Source: JADKIH01 sp031367345
GTDB lineage: Bacteria > Bacteroidota > Bacteroidia > AKYH767-A > 2013-40CM-41-45
NCBI GenBank assembly: GCA_031367345.1
Contig: JANLPR010000045.1
Location: forward strand, 70,852-134,851
Direction: 5' to 3'
DNA length: 64,000 nucleotides
The first letter of the stretch is position 1. Each line of letters begins with the position of its first letter. The notes beneath the pieces were generated by a model. It was not told the DNA's origin. It ran no database searches and saw nothing but the letters and a program-made list of their open reading frames with translations. Of the stretch, positions 35,011 to 44,445 are shown one piece after another. The position numbers were made by a program, and so were the translations under genes.

Positions 35011-36084
35011 ATGTTATTACGAAATAAATACGATAAAAAACTACTTCAAGAGCTATTGATGGCAGAGAACTTTCATCGAACTACGCTTTCATTTTACCGT
35101 TATGTTATTTTAAATGATGTGCCTTCTATGAGGGATCGGCTTTATGCTGCCTTAGATCATTTAAAAGTATTTGGGAGGATCTATGTTGCCAATGAAGGCA
35201 TCAATGCACAAATCTCTATTCCTGTGCAACTTTTCGATGAATTTGTTCAAACACTAAATTCATTTCCTGAATTTTCAGGAGTAGATCTAAAAATAGCAAT
35301 CGAAGATGATGGTAAATCATTTTACAAATTGATAGTTCGTGAAAGAACGAAAATTGTAGCTGATGGATTGAATGATGAAACATTTGATGTAACGAATGTA
35401 GGTAAGCATCTTTCTGCAAAAGAATTTAATGATGAAATGCAAAAACCGGAAACGGTGATTGTTGACCTTCGTAATCATTATGAAAGTGAAGTTGGCCATT
35501 TTAAAGGAGCGATACTTCCCGACTCCGATACATTCAGAGATGAATTGCCAATGGTGCTCGATCTCTTAAAAGATAAAAAAGATAAAAAAATATTATTGTA
35601 TTGCACTGGTGGTATTCGTTGCGAAAAGGCTAGTGCTTTTTTGCGCCACAATGGATTTGATGATGTAAATCAATTGAACGGTGGAATTATTCACTACGCA
35701 CGACAAATAAAAGCGGAGGGGCTTGAATCTAATTTTATCGGAAAGAATTTTGTGTTCGATGATAGAATGGGCGAGCGTATTACCGAAGATGTGATCAGTC
35801 AGTGTCATCAATGTGATAGTCCGTCAGACCACCACACCAATTGCGCAAACGATGATTGTCATCTTCTATTTATCCAATGTGAAAATTGTGCAACATTAAT
35901 GGACGGTTGTTGTACGCCGCAATGCAAAGAAATTGCTGCATTGCCTGTAGATGAACAACGCGTAATTCGGAAGGGCGAAAAAAAAGGTAACGCACATTCA
36001 GTATATAAAAGTCGTCTTCGCCCTAATTTAAAATCGTATCTTGAACAAAATAAAATTGATATTTTTATTTCTAACCATAAATAA
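35011..36084 (+). CDS. trhO: tRNA uridine(34) hydroxylase (rhodanese-type)
   Basis: TrhO (YceA family) makes 5-hydroxyuridine at tRNA position 34 with oxygen. 357 residues. N-terminal ferredoxin-like domain with FGRIYVANEGINAQISIP, then a rhodanese domain whose active-site loop is LLYCTGGIRCEKASAFLR with the conserved Cys. A Cys-rich tail (CHQCDSPSDHHTNCANDDC, then more Cys) fits a metal site. The N-terminal residues before RTTLSFYRY align in length with other family members, which supports the ATG at 35011 over the one at 35059. Confidence 0.92.
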   Translation: MLLRNKYDKKLLQELLMAENFHRTTLSFYRYVILNDVPSMRDRLYAALDHLKVFGRIYVANEGINAQISIPVQLFDEFVQTLNSFPEFSGVDLKIAIEDDGKSFYKLIVRERTKIVADGLNDETFDVTNVGKHLSAKEFNDEMQKPETVIVDLRNHYESEVGHFKGAILPDSDTFRDELPMVLDLLKDKKDKKILLYCTGGIRCEKASAFLRHNGFDDVNQLNGGIIHYARQIKAEGLESNFIGKNFVFDDRMGERITEDVISQCHQCDSPSDHHTNCANDDCHLLFIQCENCATLMDGCCTPQCKEIAALPVDEQRVIRKGEKKGNAHSVYKSRLRPNLKSYLEQNKIDIFISNHK

Positions 36085-36091
36085 TTCTCGA

Positions 36092-37684
36092 ATGAAAAAA
36101 ACGCTACTCTCTCTCTTTATTGTATTCAATTGTTTGGTAGGAAATGCTGTGCATGCACAGACAACTATCTACATGGAAAATTTTTCTTCTCGGGCTCTTC
36201 CTTCCGGTTGGACTAACGATAGTTTAGGTTTGCCTGCTGCTGACCTTTGGGTTTTTAATAATCCTTTTTTCCGTTCTATCTCCGGAGCAACAATGGATAC
36301 CAGCTTTGCATTATTCGATAGTGACATGGGAAGTTCAAATGATAATATTAATGAAATGACTTCACTCACTACATCAGATATCAGTTTAGCAACTGTAACA
36401 GGTGTTCCATATTTAGAATTAGACGAACAATACCGAGCACTATTGGGGCCTAATACTACTGGTTCTGTTCGTCGTATTGAATGGAGTTCCGATGCCGGAG
36501 TTTCTTGGAATACTATTGTATATGATTCGTTAGACTATGGATATCCGAATCCTGCTGTTCATTCACAACATGCATTGAATTTAGGAGCAGCTGCCAATGT
36601 CCGTTTTCGTTTTACATGGACAGGTACTTGGGACTGGTGGTGGGCTATCGATAATGTAGCTTTAGTTGATTACCCTGTTTTATGTACCGCTCCGCCAAAT
36701 GCAGGTGCTGCACTTTCTTCCGAAACATCTGTATGTCCTGCTACTCTTTTTTCATTAACACTTTCAGGAGCTGATAGTGCTACAGGCATTACTTATCAAT
36801 GGCAAGTTTCTACCGACAATTTAAACTGGACAAATATTTCTGGTGCTATTAGTTCTAACTACGGCGTAAGTAACCAAATGATGATGTCTTACTATCGTTG
36901 TAACTTAACGTGTTCCGGTCAAACTTCTTCATCGGTTACTGTGATGGTAAACCAAAACACAGCGTTAAATTGCTATTGCATTCCTCCATACACTGTTGGA
37001 TGTGATATATTAGATAAAGTTGTCATTAATACTTTGCTGAACAATCTTACCGGCTGTAATGGAAATCCTGATAACTATATCTTGTATCCTGATACGGGAA
37101 ATTTAACTACAAGCCTTGGTACAGGCGATAACTATGATATCACAATTGCTTCAGGTGTCGGTTCAGGTAATCATGGTGCTGCAGTTTGGTTTGACTTTAA
37201 TGCCGATGGCGACTTTCAAGATGCAGGCGAATTTTTTAATATCAGCGACAACATTCCGGAACTTTCTGGAGACATTACTGCGAATCTCTATATTCCAAAT
37301 ACAGCTTTATTTGGGCCAACAAGAATGCGCGTTCGTTATATTTATGATAATCCCGCAATAGTATCTTCTGATTGCAGCTCGTATGGTTATGGTGAAACGG
37401 AAGATTATACGGTAAACATAGTTCTTGGAACCGGAGTTAAAAACAATCCTTTGCAATCTATTTCTATTCGTCCAATACCTGCTCATGATCGGTTGTTCAT
37501 TCAGTCACCGGTATCCGGTTCGTTGAACATTACCATCCTTGATCAAACAGGAAGAGTTTGTAAAAACGTTTATTCTCCTACAAATTCACTCGAAATAAAT
37601 ACAGGTGACCTAGCTGCCGGTGTTTATTTTGTTCGTTTCGATAGTAACAAGAATACAATTACCAAAAAAATCATAATCAACTGA
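36092..37684 (+). CDS. Secreted T9SS protein with GEVED domain
   Basis: 530 residues from ATG 36092; an open frame extends back into trhO but is not used. Signal peptide ending near VHAQ. Then a choice-of-anchor/MAM-like beta domain (about 20-210, with TWTGTWDWWWAIDNVALVD), an Ig-like part with YQWQVSTDNLNW, a GEVED domain (about 320-450) ending GYGETEDYTVNI, and the Por secretion sorting tail (LFIQSPVSGSLNITILDQTG to KKIIIN). It is exported to the cell surface by T9SS. No catalytic site is recognised, so it may be an adhesin or structural protein. Confidence 0.85.
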   Translation: MKKTLLSLFIVFNCLVGNAVHAQTTIYMENFSSRALPSGWTNDSLGLPAADLWVFNNPFFRSISGATMDTSFALFDSDMGSSNDNINEMTSLTTSDISLATVTGVPYLELDEQYRALLGPNTTGSVRRIEWSSDAGVSWNTIVYDSLDYGYPNPAVHSQHALNLGAAANVRFRFTWTGTWDWWWAIDNVALVDYPVLCTAPPNAGAALSSETSVCPATLFSLTLSGADSATGITYQWQVSTDNLNWTNISGAISSNYGVSNQMMMSYYRCNLTCSGQTSSSVTVMVNQNTALNCYCIPPYTVGCDILDKVVINTLLNNLTGCNGNPDNYILYPDTGNLTTSLGTGDNYDITIASGVGSGNHGAAVWFDFNADGDFQDAGEFFNISDNIPELSGDITANLYIPNTALFGPTRMRVRYIYDNPAIVSSDCSSYGYGETEDYTVNIVLGTGVKNNPLQSISIRPIPAHDRLFIQSPVSGSLNITILDQTGRVCKNVYSPTNSLEINTGDLAAGVYFVRFDSNKNTITKKIIIN

Positions 37685-37715
37685 TAGTAAATTACAGATG
37701 AATCGATCTGTTTAG

Positions 37716-37723
37716 TACATTTG
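37716..37723 (+). promoter_or_regulatory. Candidate -7 element of the metH leader
   Basis: TACATTTG followed by C is a perfect TAnnTTTGC element, about 45 bases before the first stem of the SAM-I aptamer. No clear -33 TTG. A small hairpin (CCGCT/AGCGG, 37751-37764) lies between it and the aptamer. Confidence 0.5.
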
Positions 37724-37767
37724 CGTAACGTTCTTTTAGCAATTATTACTCCGCTCTCAAGCGGTAC

Positions 37768-37880
37768 ACTTATCAAGAAAGGTGGAGGGATCGCGCCCTA
37801 TGAAACCTTGGCAACCCTTATTCATTAGTTTAATGAATAGAAGGTGCCAACTCGCTCTTCCGAAAGGAAGTCAGATAAGT
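37768..37880 (+). promoter_or_regulatory. SAM-I riboswitch (S box) controlling metH
   Basis: P1 is ACTTATC (37768-37774) with GATAAGT (37874-37880). Inside lie the conserved S-box blocks AAGGTGGAGGGA, CCCTATGAAACC and TTGGCAACC, and later AGGTGCCAA. P3 is TTCATTA/TAATGAA (37821-37837). P4 is CTTCC-GAAA-GGAAG (37857-37870) with a GNRA loop. These match the SAM-I class. SAM binding should stabilise P1 and thus free the downstream terminator, lowering metH expression when SAM is plentiful. Confidence 0.93.
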
Positions 37881-37915
37881 CAGATCGATATGTATTCGTA
37901 AATGAAATTTATACT

Positions 37916-37951
37916 ATCTCCTCTGACTTACGTTGGAGGAGATTTTTTTTT
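37916..37951 (+). terminator. Intrinsic terminator of the SAM-I switch
   Basis: ATCTCCTCTGAC (37916-37927) pairs with GTTGGAGGAGAT (37932-37943), a 12-bp stem with two G-U pairs and a TTAC loop, followed by a run of 9 T (37943-37951). TCTGACTTA (37922-37930) is the exact complement of TAAGTCAGA (37876-37884) at the 3' side of P1, so an antiterminator can form when SAM is absent. The arrangement is a complete OFF switch before the metH ATG. Confidence 0.9.
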
Positions 37952-38010
37952 GCTACTACACAAAGCATCACAAAGTAAATTATCATCGAGAATAATTTTT
38001 AGAAAAAAGT

Positions 38011-41000
38011 ATGAGTCACGCAGAATCAATTAAAGAGGAATTAAAAAAACGCATTTTAGTGATCGATGGTGCAATGGGCACTATGATCCAGCGTTATCGT
38101 TTAGAAGAAAATGATTTTAGAGGCGAGCGTTTTGCCGACTGGAAACATTCGCTCAAGGGGAATAATGATTTGCTATCTATTACTCAGCCTCAAATTATTG
38201 AAGAGATCCATCTTCAATATTTACATGCCGGTGCAGATATTATTGAGACAAATACATTCAGTGCTCAGCGTATTTCTATGGCTGATTATCATCTAGAAGA
38301 TATTTCGTACGAATTGAATTATGAATCGGCTAGAATCGCTAAGCGAGCAATAGAAAAATATGCTACTGAAACAGGCGATCATAAAAAATGGATAGCCGGA
38401 GCTATCGGACCAACAAATAGAACGCTTTCGCTTTCTCCTGACGTAAATAATCCTGCTTATCGCGCTGTTACATTCGATCAAATTGTAGAAATTTATATAG
38501 AGCAAACAAAAGGATTAATTGACGGAGGAGTAGACCTCATTCTCATCGAAACAATTTTTGATACGCTTAATGCGAAGGCAGCATTATTTGCTGTTCAAAG
38601 TGTGTTCGAAGAAAAAAACATCTCTCTTCCAATTATGATTTCCGGAACTATTACGGATGCCAGCGGAAGAACTTTATCAGGACAAACAGTAGAAGCATTT
38701 TTAAATTCTGTATCGCATATAGATTTGCTCAGTATTGGATTAAACTGCGCACTTGGTGCAAAGGAAATGCGTCCTTACATCGAAGAGCTTTCAGAAAAAT
38801 CACCTTTTTATATAAGTGCTTATCCGAATGCCGGTCTCCCAAATCAGTTTGGTGAATATGATGAAACTCCGGAACACATGGGGCATCATATCAGCGATTT
38901 TTTAAGAAGTGGTTTCTTAAATATTGCCGGTGGTTGTTGTGGAACAACACCAGAACATATTGAACACATTGCAAAATTAGCGGCGAAGACAACTCCGAGA
39001 TCTATTCCAACCATTGAACCATTTTTGCGAATCTCTGGTTTGGAGGCAGTGACGTACAGACCTGAATCGAACTTCATGAATGTCGGCGAACGGACAAATG
39101 TTACCGGCTCGAAAAAATTTCTTCGTCTCGTTAAAGAAGAAAAATACGAAGAAGCGTTATCTGTAGCAAAAGATCAAGTAGAAGGAGGAGCACAAGTAAT
39201 CGATATCAATATGGATGAAGGAATGCTTGATGCTCATTATGCAATGACAACTTACTTGAATTACATTGGTTCGGAACCTGATATTGCAAAGTTACCGATT
39301 ATGATCGATTCCTCTAAGTTTCCTGTGATAGAAACAGCGTTGAAGTGTACGCAAGGAAAGTCGATCGTCAATTCTATTTCATTGAAAGAAGGTGAGCAAG
39401 AATTTATAAGACAAGCAAAAATAGTTCGTAAGTATGGTGCTGCAGTAATTATTATGGCATTTGACGAGCTTGGTCAGGCAGATTCTTTGGCTCGACGGAT
39501 AGAAATTTGTCAACGTGCGTATAAAATTCTTACTGAAGTAGTCAATTTCCCTCCACAAGATATTATTTTCGATCCGAATATTTTTCCCGTTGCTACAGGA
39601 ATGGATGAACACAGGAAGAATGCCATCGATTATTTTGAAGCAACAAAGTGGATTAAAAAGAATCTTCCTTTTGCAAAAGTGAGCGGAGGTGTAAGTAATG
39701 TTTCATTTTCATTTAGAGGAAATGATGTTGTAAGAGAGGCTATCCATTCTGCTTTTCTATATCATGCCGTTAAAGCCGGAATGGATATGGGAATTGTTAA
39801 TCCCGGTCAATTGCAGGTGTATGATGAAATTCCGAAAGATCTTTTAATAGCTGTAGAAGATGTACTGCTCGATAGAAATGATGAAGCAACTGAAAAATTA
39901 ATTTTACTTGCTGAGACATTGAAAGGAACTTCTGTTTTGAAGAGTGAGAAAGATGAAGTTTGGCGAAAAGAACCTGTAGAGAAAAGACTTGCGCATGCTT
40001 TGGTGAAAGGGGTTACCGATTACATTGAAGTTGACCTTGAAGAAGCAAGGAAAAATTTTGAGAAAACTTTACACATTATCGAAGGGCCGTTAATGGACGG
40101 AATGAATATAGTTGGTGATCTTTTTGGTGAAGGAAAAATGTTTCTTCCTCAAGTAGTAAAGAGTGCACGTGTAATGAAAAAAGCAGTTGCATATTTAACA
40201 CCTTATTTGGAAGAAGAGAAAGTAGAAGGTCGTTCAAAGGCCGGTAAAGTTCTTTTAGCAACAGTTAAAGGTGATGTTCACGATATCGGGAAAAATATAG
40301 TTGGAGTAGTTTTGGCTTGTAACAACTATGAGATTCTCGATCTTGGCGTTATGGTTCCGGCAGAAAAAATTTTAGAAGCAGCTATTAAAGAAAACGTTGA
40401 TGTAATTGGATTAAGCGGACTTATTACTCCTAGTTTGGATGAAATGGTTCATATGGCAAAGGAAATGGAACGGCAAAATTTCAGTATTCCGTTAATGATT
40501 GGTGGCGCAACCACTTCTAAAGTTCATACTGCTGTTAAGATAGAGCCAAATTATTCTCATCCTGTAATACACGTAAACGATGCATCGAAAAGTGTTTCAG
40601 TTGTTTCAAATTTATTATCCGAAACATTGCGTGCACCTTTTGTTAAAAATAATTCGGAAGAGAATAGTCGTTTACGTGAGTATCATATCAATGCGCGTGC
40701 AAAAACGGAATTGCTTCCACTCTCAGAAGCACAGAAAAATAAAATGAAGATCGATTGGAATTCTACAGAGATTGCTATTCCAAATTTATTGGGAACAAAA
40801 GTTTTTACTGATTATCCTCTTGCAGAAATTGCGGACTATATCGATTGGACGCCGTTCTTTATAAGCTGGGAAATGAAAGGATCGTATCCTAAAATTTTGA
40901 AAGACGCTGTAAGAGGTGAAGAAGCGCGAAAACTTTTTGATGATGCGCTGGCAATGCTTAAAAAAATTATCGATGAAAAATGGATTGGAGCAAATGCTGT

Positions 41001-41736
41001 TGTTGGTATCTTCCCGGCTGTAGCAATCGGCGACGATATAGAAGTATTGGACCTTGATGGAACAAGCGTATCGGCAAAGTTTCATACGTTGCGACAGCAA
41101 ACTAAAAAAGCAGATAAGATATTTAATGTATCATTAGCCGATTTTATTAAACCGAAAACGTTAGTTGCAACTGAAAAACTTGAAGCAGTTGAGAAAGGCA
41201 ATTCAGCATTTTCTGTAGAGTCTGAAACAGATTTCATTGGAGCTTTCGCAGTAACTACCGGTATTGGAATGGAAAAATGGATCGAGAAATTTGAAAAAGA
41301 TAATGACGATTATTCTTCTATCATGCTGAAAGCTTTGGCTGATCGGTTGGCTGAGGCGTTTACTGAATTAATGCATGCAAAGGTCAGAAAGGAAATTTGG
41401 GGTTATGCAAGTAACGAATCGCTCTCCAATGAAGAAATGATCAAAGAAAAATATGTTGGTATCAGACCGGCACCCGGGTATCCTTCGCAACCCGACCATA
41501 CAGAAAAAATTACTATTTGGAAGTTACTTGATGTGGAAAAAAATACCGGCATTACACTAACGGAACATTTGGCTATGTATCCTACTTCTTCTGTAAGTGG
41601 TCTATATTTTGCACATCCTGAAGCACACTATTTTGGCTTGGGAAAAATAAATTCGGATCAAGTAGCCTCTTATGCACAACGAAAAGGTATGACGAAAGCA
41701 GAAGCCGAAAGATGGCTAAGTACTGTGATTTTGTAA
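38011..41736 (+). CDS. metH: Methionine synthase, cobalamin-dependent
   Basis: Transfers the methyl group of 5-methyltetrahydrofolate to homocysteine through cob(I)alamin. 1241 residues, full length. Domains in order: homocysteine/zinc domain (IDGAMGTMIQRY; zinc ligands C246 in GLNCALG and C309-C310 in GGCCGTTP); pterin domain (VGERTNVTGSKKF); cobalamin cap and binding domain with GDVHDIGKNIVG (lower axial ligand H757); SAM-dependent reactivation domain (GIRPAPGYPSQPDHTEK). All match E. coli MetH positions closely. It is controlled by the SAM-I switch in its leader. It stands alone, with no metF beside it. Confidence 0.97.
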   Translation: MSHAESIKEELKKRILVIDGAMGTMIQRYRLEENDFRGERFADWKHSLKGNNDLLSITQPQIIEEIHLQYLHAGADIIETNTFSAQRISMADYHLEDISYELNYESARIAKRAIEKYATETGDHKKWIAGAIGPTNRTLSLSPDVNNPAYRAVTFDQIVEIYIEQTKGLIDGGVDLILIETIFDTLNAKAALFAVQSVFEEKNISLPIMISGTITDASGRTLSGQTVEAFLNSVSHIDLLSIGLNCALGAKEMRPYIEELSEKSPFYISAYPNAGLPNQFGEYDETPEHMGHHISDFLRSGFLNIAGGCCGTTPEHIEHIAKLAAKTTPRSIPTIEPFLRISGLEAVTYRPESNFMNVGERTNVTGSKKFLRLVKEEKYEEALSVAKDQVEGGAQVIDINMDEGMLDAHYAMTTYLNYIGSEPDIAKLPIMIDSSKFPVIETALKCTQGKSIVNSISLKEGEQEFIRQAKIVRKYGAAVIIMAFDELGQADSLARRIEICQRAYKILTEVVNFPPQDIIFDPNIFPVATGMDEHRKNAIDYFEATKWIKKNLPFAKVSGGVSNVSFSFRGNDVVREAIHSAFLYHAVKAGMDMGIVNPGQLQVYDEIPKDLLIAVEDVLLDRNDEATEKLILLAETLKGTSVLKSEKDEVWRKEPVEKRLAHALVKGVTDYIEVDLEEARKNFEKTLHIIEGPLMDGMNIVGDLFGEGKMFLPQVVKSARVMKKAVAYLTPYLEEEKVEGRSKAGKVLLATVKGDVHDIGKNIVGVVLACNNYEILDLGVMVPAEKILEAAIKENVDVIGLSGLITPSLDEMVHMAKEMERQNFSIPLMIGGATTSKVHTAVKIEPNYSHPVIHVNDASKSVSVVSNLLSETLRAPFVKNNSEENSRLREYHINARAKTELLPLSEAQKNKMKIDWNSTEIAIPNLLGTKVFTDYPLAEIADYIDWTPFFISWEMKGSYPKILKDAVRGEEARKLFDDALAMLKKIIDEKWIGANAVVGIFPAVAIGDDIEVLDLDGTSVSAKFHTLRQQTKKADKIFNVSLADFIKPKTLVATEKLEAVEKGNSAFSVESETDFIGAFAVTTGIGMEKWIEKFEKDNDDYSSIMLKALADRLAEAFTELMHAKVRKEIWGYASNESLSNEEMIKEKYVGIRPAPGYPSQPDHTEKITIWKLLDVEKNTGITLTEHLAMYPTSSVSGLYFAHPEAHYFGLGKINSDQVASYAQRKGMTKAEAERWLSTVIL

Positions 41737-41803
41737 CGTTTTTTATGATCGAGTATGCGTAAAATAAGGAAGCGAAAATTGTTAATTCTTCTTGCTATTT
41801 AAA

Positions 41804-41835
41804 TTGCCAAACTCATCTTCTATTTGATATTTTTG
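41804..41835 (+). promoter_or_regulatory. Candidate promoter of the unknown gene at 41841
   Basis: TTG at 41804-41806 and TATTTTTG at 41828-41835 with a 21-base spacer. The -7 matches the consensus. The first ATG (41841) is only 5 bases further, the second in-frame ATG (41850) 14 bases further, so the second may be the true start. Confidence 0.42.
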
Positions 41836-41840
41836 TTGTA

Positions 41841-42863
41841 ATGAATAGCATGTCAAAAAAGAAGAAAAGCTATCGTATCAGCGAAGAGCTTTTTATGTAC
41901 CTCGAAGATTTTGGGCGGACTGCTGAGTTGCCTTTTGTTTATCAGGACCTACTTCGATACAATTACACGATTCCCCTTTCTAACAAAGCCGGACAAGACA
42001 CCTTATGGGAAACGGTTTTCTTTACTCCACAAGAAACGGATGAGTTAAATAAGCGTTTGGTGAAAACGTATGCTATGATGAAAGTTGAGGGTAATATGGC
42101 TCTCATGGAACATCTTTATGTGGACCGAATTGACTATTGTCCATTTGGGAATTCACGCCCGTTCAGAATTCGAATCAAAAATCAGTACAACGATAACTAC
42201 GATTACTTTTATGTGAAATTGGCTGATGCCTCTCGTGTTTATGGGCTTGAATTGGAAGATATTCTTTCGCCCAATCGAATTATTTACCTTGTAAATTCCG
42301 ATACATTAGTTGAAGAACATATTATTGGCATTCCGGGCGATCAATTTATTCAGAATAATCTTCGCGATCTGGCAGTAAACCATACGCGTTTAGCCAAAGA
42401 ATTTATTAAGTTTAATGAGCGTTGTTTTGTGCGATTGTTGGGAGATATGCGTTCGTATAATTTTATCATCGACATGACTGCAGATTTTGACGATACGCAA
42501 TTTCGATTCAGAGCAATCGATTTCGATCAACAATGTTACGAAGGGAAAAAAACATTGTACCTTCCTCAGTATTTTAAAGAAAATAATCCTTACGTCGAAC
42601 TTTGTGTAAAGTATATAAATCAGGAAACAGTTTTGCAATATCAACTCGAAGAGCGAACACTTATTTCTAAAAGAATGAAAACCGCTAGATTCAGGCTCGC
42701 TTCGCTTTTAGATGTAATGGTGGGAGAGGAGTTGAGCGAAAAAGAAAAAGTAATACAGCTTAGAGAAGAGCTTGGCGACCATTATAAAACCGACAAGTTT
42801 AAAAAATGCAAAAATATGGGCCAGATCATGAAAGTAAGCCTTGAATTGATCTCAATAACATAA
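41841..42863 (+). CDS. Conserved protein of unknown function with a kinase-like IDFDQ motif
   Basis: 340 residues, or 337 if translation begins at ATG 41850 (MSKKKKSYRIS). No signal peptide or membrane segment, so cytoplasmic. It has a well-structured, mixed sequence: YRISEELFMYLEDFGRTAEL at the start, a central GIPGDQFIQNNL, and RFRAIDFDQQCYEGKK at about residue 225. R-x-I-D-F-D is reminiscent of the metal-binding loop of HipA/aminoglycoside-kinase folds, preceded by LLGDMRSYNFIID, which could be the catalytic-loop site. I have seen no function for it; similar proteins appear to be widespread in Bacteroidota. Kinase-like fold is a guess. Confidence 0.8.
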   Translation: MNSMSKKKKSYRISEELFMYLEDFGRTAELPFVYQDLLRYNYTIPLSNKAGQDTLWETVFFTPQETDELNKRLVKTYAMMKVEGNMALMEHLYVDRIDYCPFGNSRPFRIRIKNQYNDNYDYFYVKLADASRVYGLELEDILSPNRIIYLVNSDTLVEEHIIGIPGDQFIQNNLRDLAVNHTRLAKEFIKFNERCFVRLLGDMRSYNFIIDMTADFDDTQFRFRAIDFDQQCYEGKKTLYLPQYFKENNPYVELCVKYINQETVLQYQLEERTLISKRMKTARFRLASLLDVMVGEELSEKEKVIQLREELGDHYKTDKFKKCKNMGQIMKVSLELISIT

Positions 42864-42938
42864 ATTAGATTGCAAGTTCCCTACTATTATGATCGTTTTT
42901 TGGTCAATTAGAAAAATGTTGAAATTCTATGGTTAATC

Positions 42939-42971
42939 TTGGTTAACAAATTCTTTATTTAAATACATTTA
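42939..42971 (+). promoter_or_regulatory. Candidate promoter of the efflux gene pair
   Basis: TTG at 42939-42941 and TACATTTA at 42964-42971, spacer 22 bases. The -7 is the same octamer as before cysD. The ATG of the TolC-like gene is 33 bases downstream. A tandem GGTTAA (42931 and 42941) overlaps the -33 box and could be an operator. Confidence 0.4.
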
Positions 42972-43004
42972 CCATAATTTAGCCCGACCACCTATTATTA
43001 TTTT

Positions 43005-44435
43005 ATGAATACAAAACGTTCCATTCTTTTCCTCGCTTTATGTTTAGCGATTACATCTCTTAATGCTCAAACAACCTGGACTTTGCAGCAATGTATTCAA
43101 CGAGCTTTGGATTATAATATTTCTATTAAAGAATCTGCTTTAACTGTTGAACAAAACAAATCAAATATAACTCAGAGTACAGCGGCACTTTTCCCAAGTT
43201 TGAATGGAAACGCCTCTCAAAATTATTTTTTTGGTAGAAGTATCGATCCATACACGAATGTTTTTACTACTCAAGAGGTACGATCAAATTCTTTTTCTTT
43301 GAGTGGTGGACTAGCTATTTTTGAGGGCTTCCAACTTCAAAATACATTAAAGCAAAGCAAACTTAATTATCTGTCTTCTCAAAATGATCTGAAGAAAATT
43401 CAAAATGATATTTCATTAAATGTGGTGAATTATTATTTACAAGTTTTATACAACCAAGAATTATTAAAAACCACCTCCGATCAATTAGATGCAACGCGCA
43501 TTCAACGAGATCGTATTAACAGAATGTACGAGCTAGGTTCTGTTAATAAAGGCAACTACCTGGATCTCGAAGCTCAAGTTGCTTCAGACGAATTACGATT
43601 GATCCAAGCTCAAACACAATATGAATCTGCTTTGTTAAGTTTAACACAGTTGCTAGAGTTGGAATCCGGAAAAGATTTTGCAATCGTAAATCCCACTATT
43701 TTATTACCGGAAACGGATGTAAATAAATTTAACACCGTCGCTATTTATAGCAAAGCGCTAACAAATCAACCCGACATTAAAAGTTCGGAATACAAATTAT
43801 TGAGTTCAGAAAAAAGTGTTGCCATAGCTAGAGGAGCTTACCTCCCTCGTATTTATGGAAGTGGATCATTGAGTACCAATTATTCAAATTCCAGTCAGTC
43901 TTTGGTTGATCGCATCTATGGTCCTCCAACGGCTTTCATCAGTGGCTATACTCAGTCGGGTGAAAATGTTTTTACTCTTACTCCTAATGTAACACCGGTT
44001 TATAAAGAAACGCCTTTCAAAGATCAACTAAATAATAATCTTGGAAAGTCTGTCGGCATTTCTCTATCGGTGCCAATTTTTAATGGGTTGTCTGCTCGTA
44101 ACAATGTGAATAGAGCTAAAACAAATAATGAACTAACACGATTGAATCTTGAATTAAATAAAAAGACTCTTTATAAAAATGTTCAGCAATCTGTTTCTGA
44201 TGCGCTTTCTTCATTTAAAAAGTACGAAGCAGGAAAGAGAAGTGTTGAAGCACTAACTGAATCATTCAAGTACAATCAAGGTCGATTAGATGGTGGGTTA
44301 ATTTCTACTTTCGATTATCTTCAAGCAAAAAATAATTTGGCAAAAGCAGAAGCTGATCTGCTTCAAGCAAAGTATGATTATATTTTCAGAATTAAAATAA
44401 TTGATTTCTATCAAGGTATTGCATTGACTTTTTAA
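43005..44435 (+). CDS. TolC-family outer membrane efflux protein
   Basis: 476 residues. Signal peptide ending near LNAQ-TT, then two outer-membrane efflux (OEP) repeats of long coiled-coil helices with short beta parts: WTLQQCIQRALDYNISIKES at the start, and SLSVPIFNGLSARNNVNRAK at the beginning of the second half. The C-terminal SFKYNQGRLDGGLISTFDYL is the usual OEP end region. Forms a trimeric channel. The adaptor gene follows after 10 bases. Confidence 0.92.
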   Translation: MNTKRSILFLALCLAITSLNAQTTWTLQQCIQRALDYNISIKESALTVEQNKSNITQSTAALFPSLNGNASQNYFFGRSIDPYTNVFTTQEVRSNSFSLSGGLAIFEGFQLQNTLKQSKLNYLSSQNDLKKIQNDISLNVVNYYLQVLYNQELLKTTSDQLDATRIQRDRINRMYELGSVNKGNYLDLEAQVASDELRLIQAQTQYESALLSLTQLLELESGKDFAIVNPTILLPETDVNKFNTVAIYSKALTNQPDIKSSEYKLLSSEKSVAIARGAYLPRIYGSGSLSTNYSNSSQSLVDRIYGPPTAFISGYTQSGENVFTLTPNVTPVYKETPFKDQLNNNLGKSVGISLSVPIFNGLSARNNVNRAKTNNELTRLNLELNKKTLYKNVQQSVSDALSSFKKYEAGKRSVEALTESFKYNQGRLDGGLISTFDYLQAKNNLAKAEADLLQAKYDYIFRIKIIDFYQGIALTF

Positions 44436-44445
44436 AGGCGCATAT

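Noticed and set aside
36041..36091. Extended N-terminus of the GEVED/T9SS protein
   Set aside because: It would overlap the trhO end. The ATG at 36092 begins a proper signal peptide.
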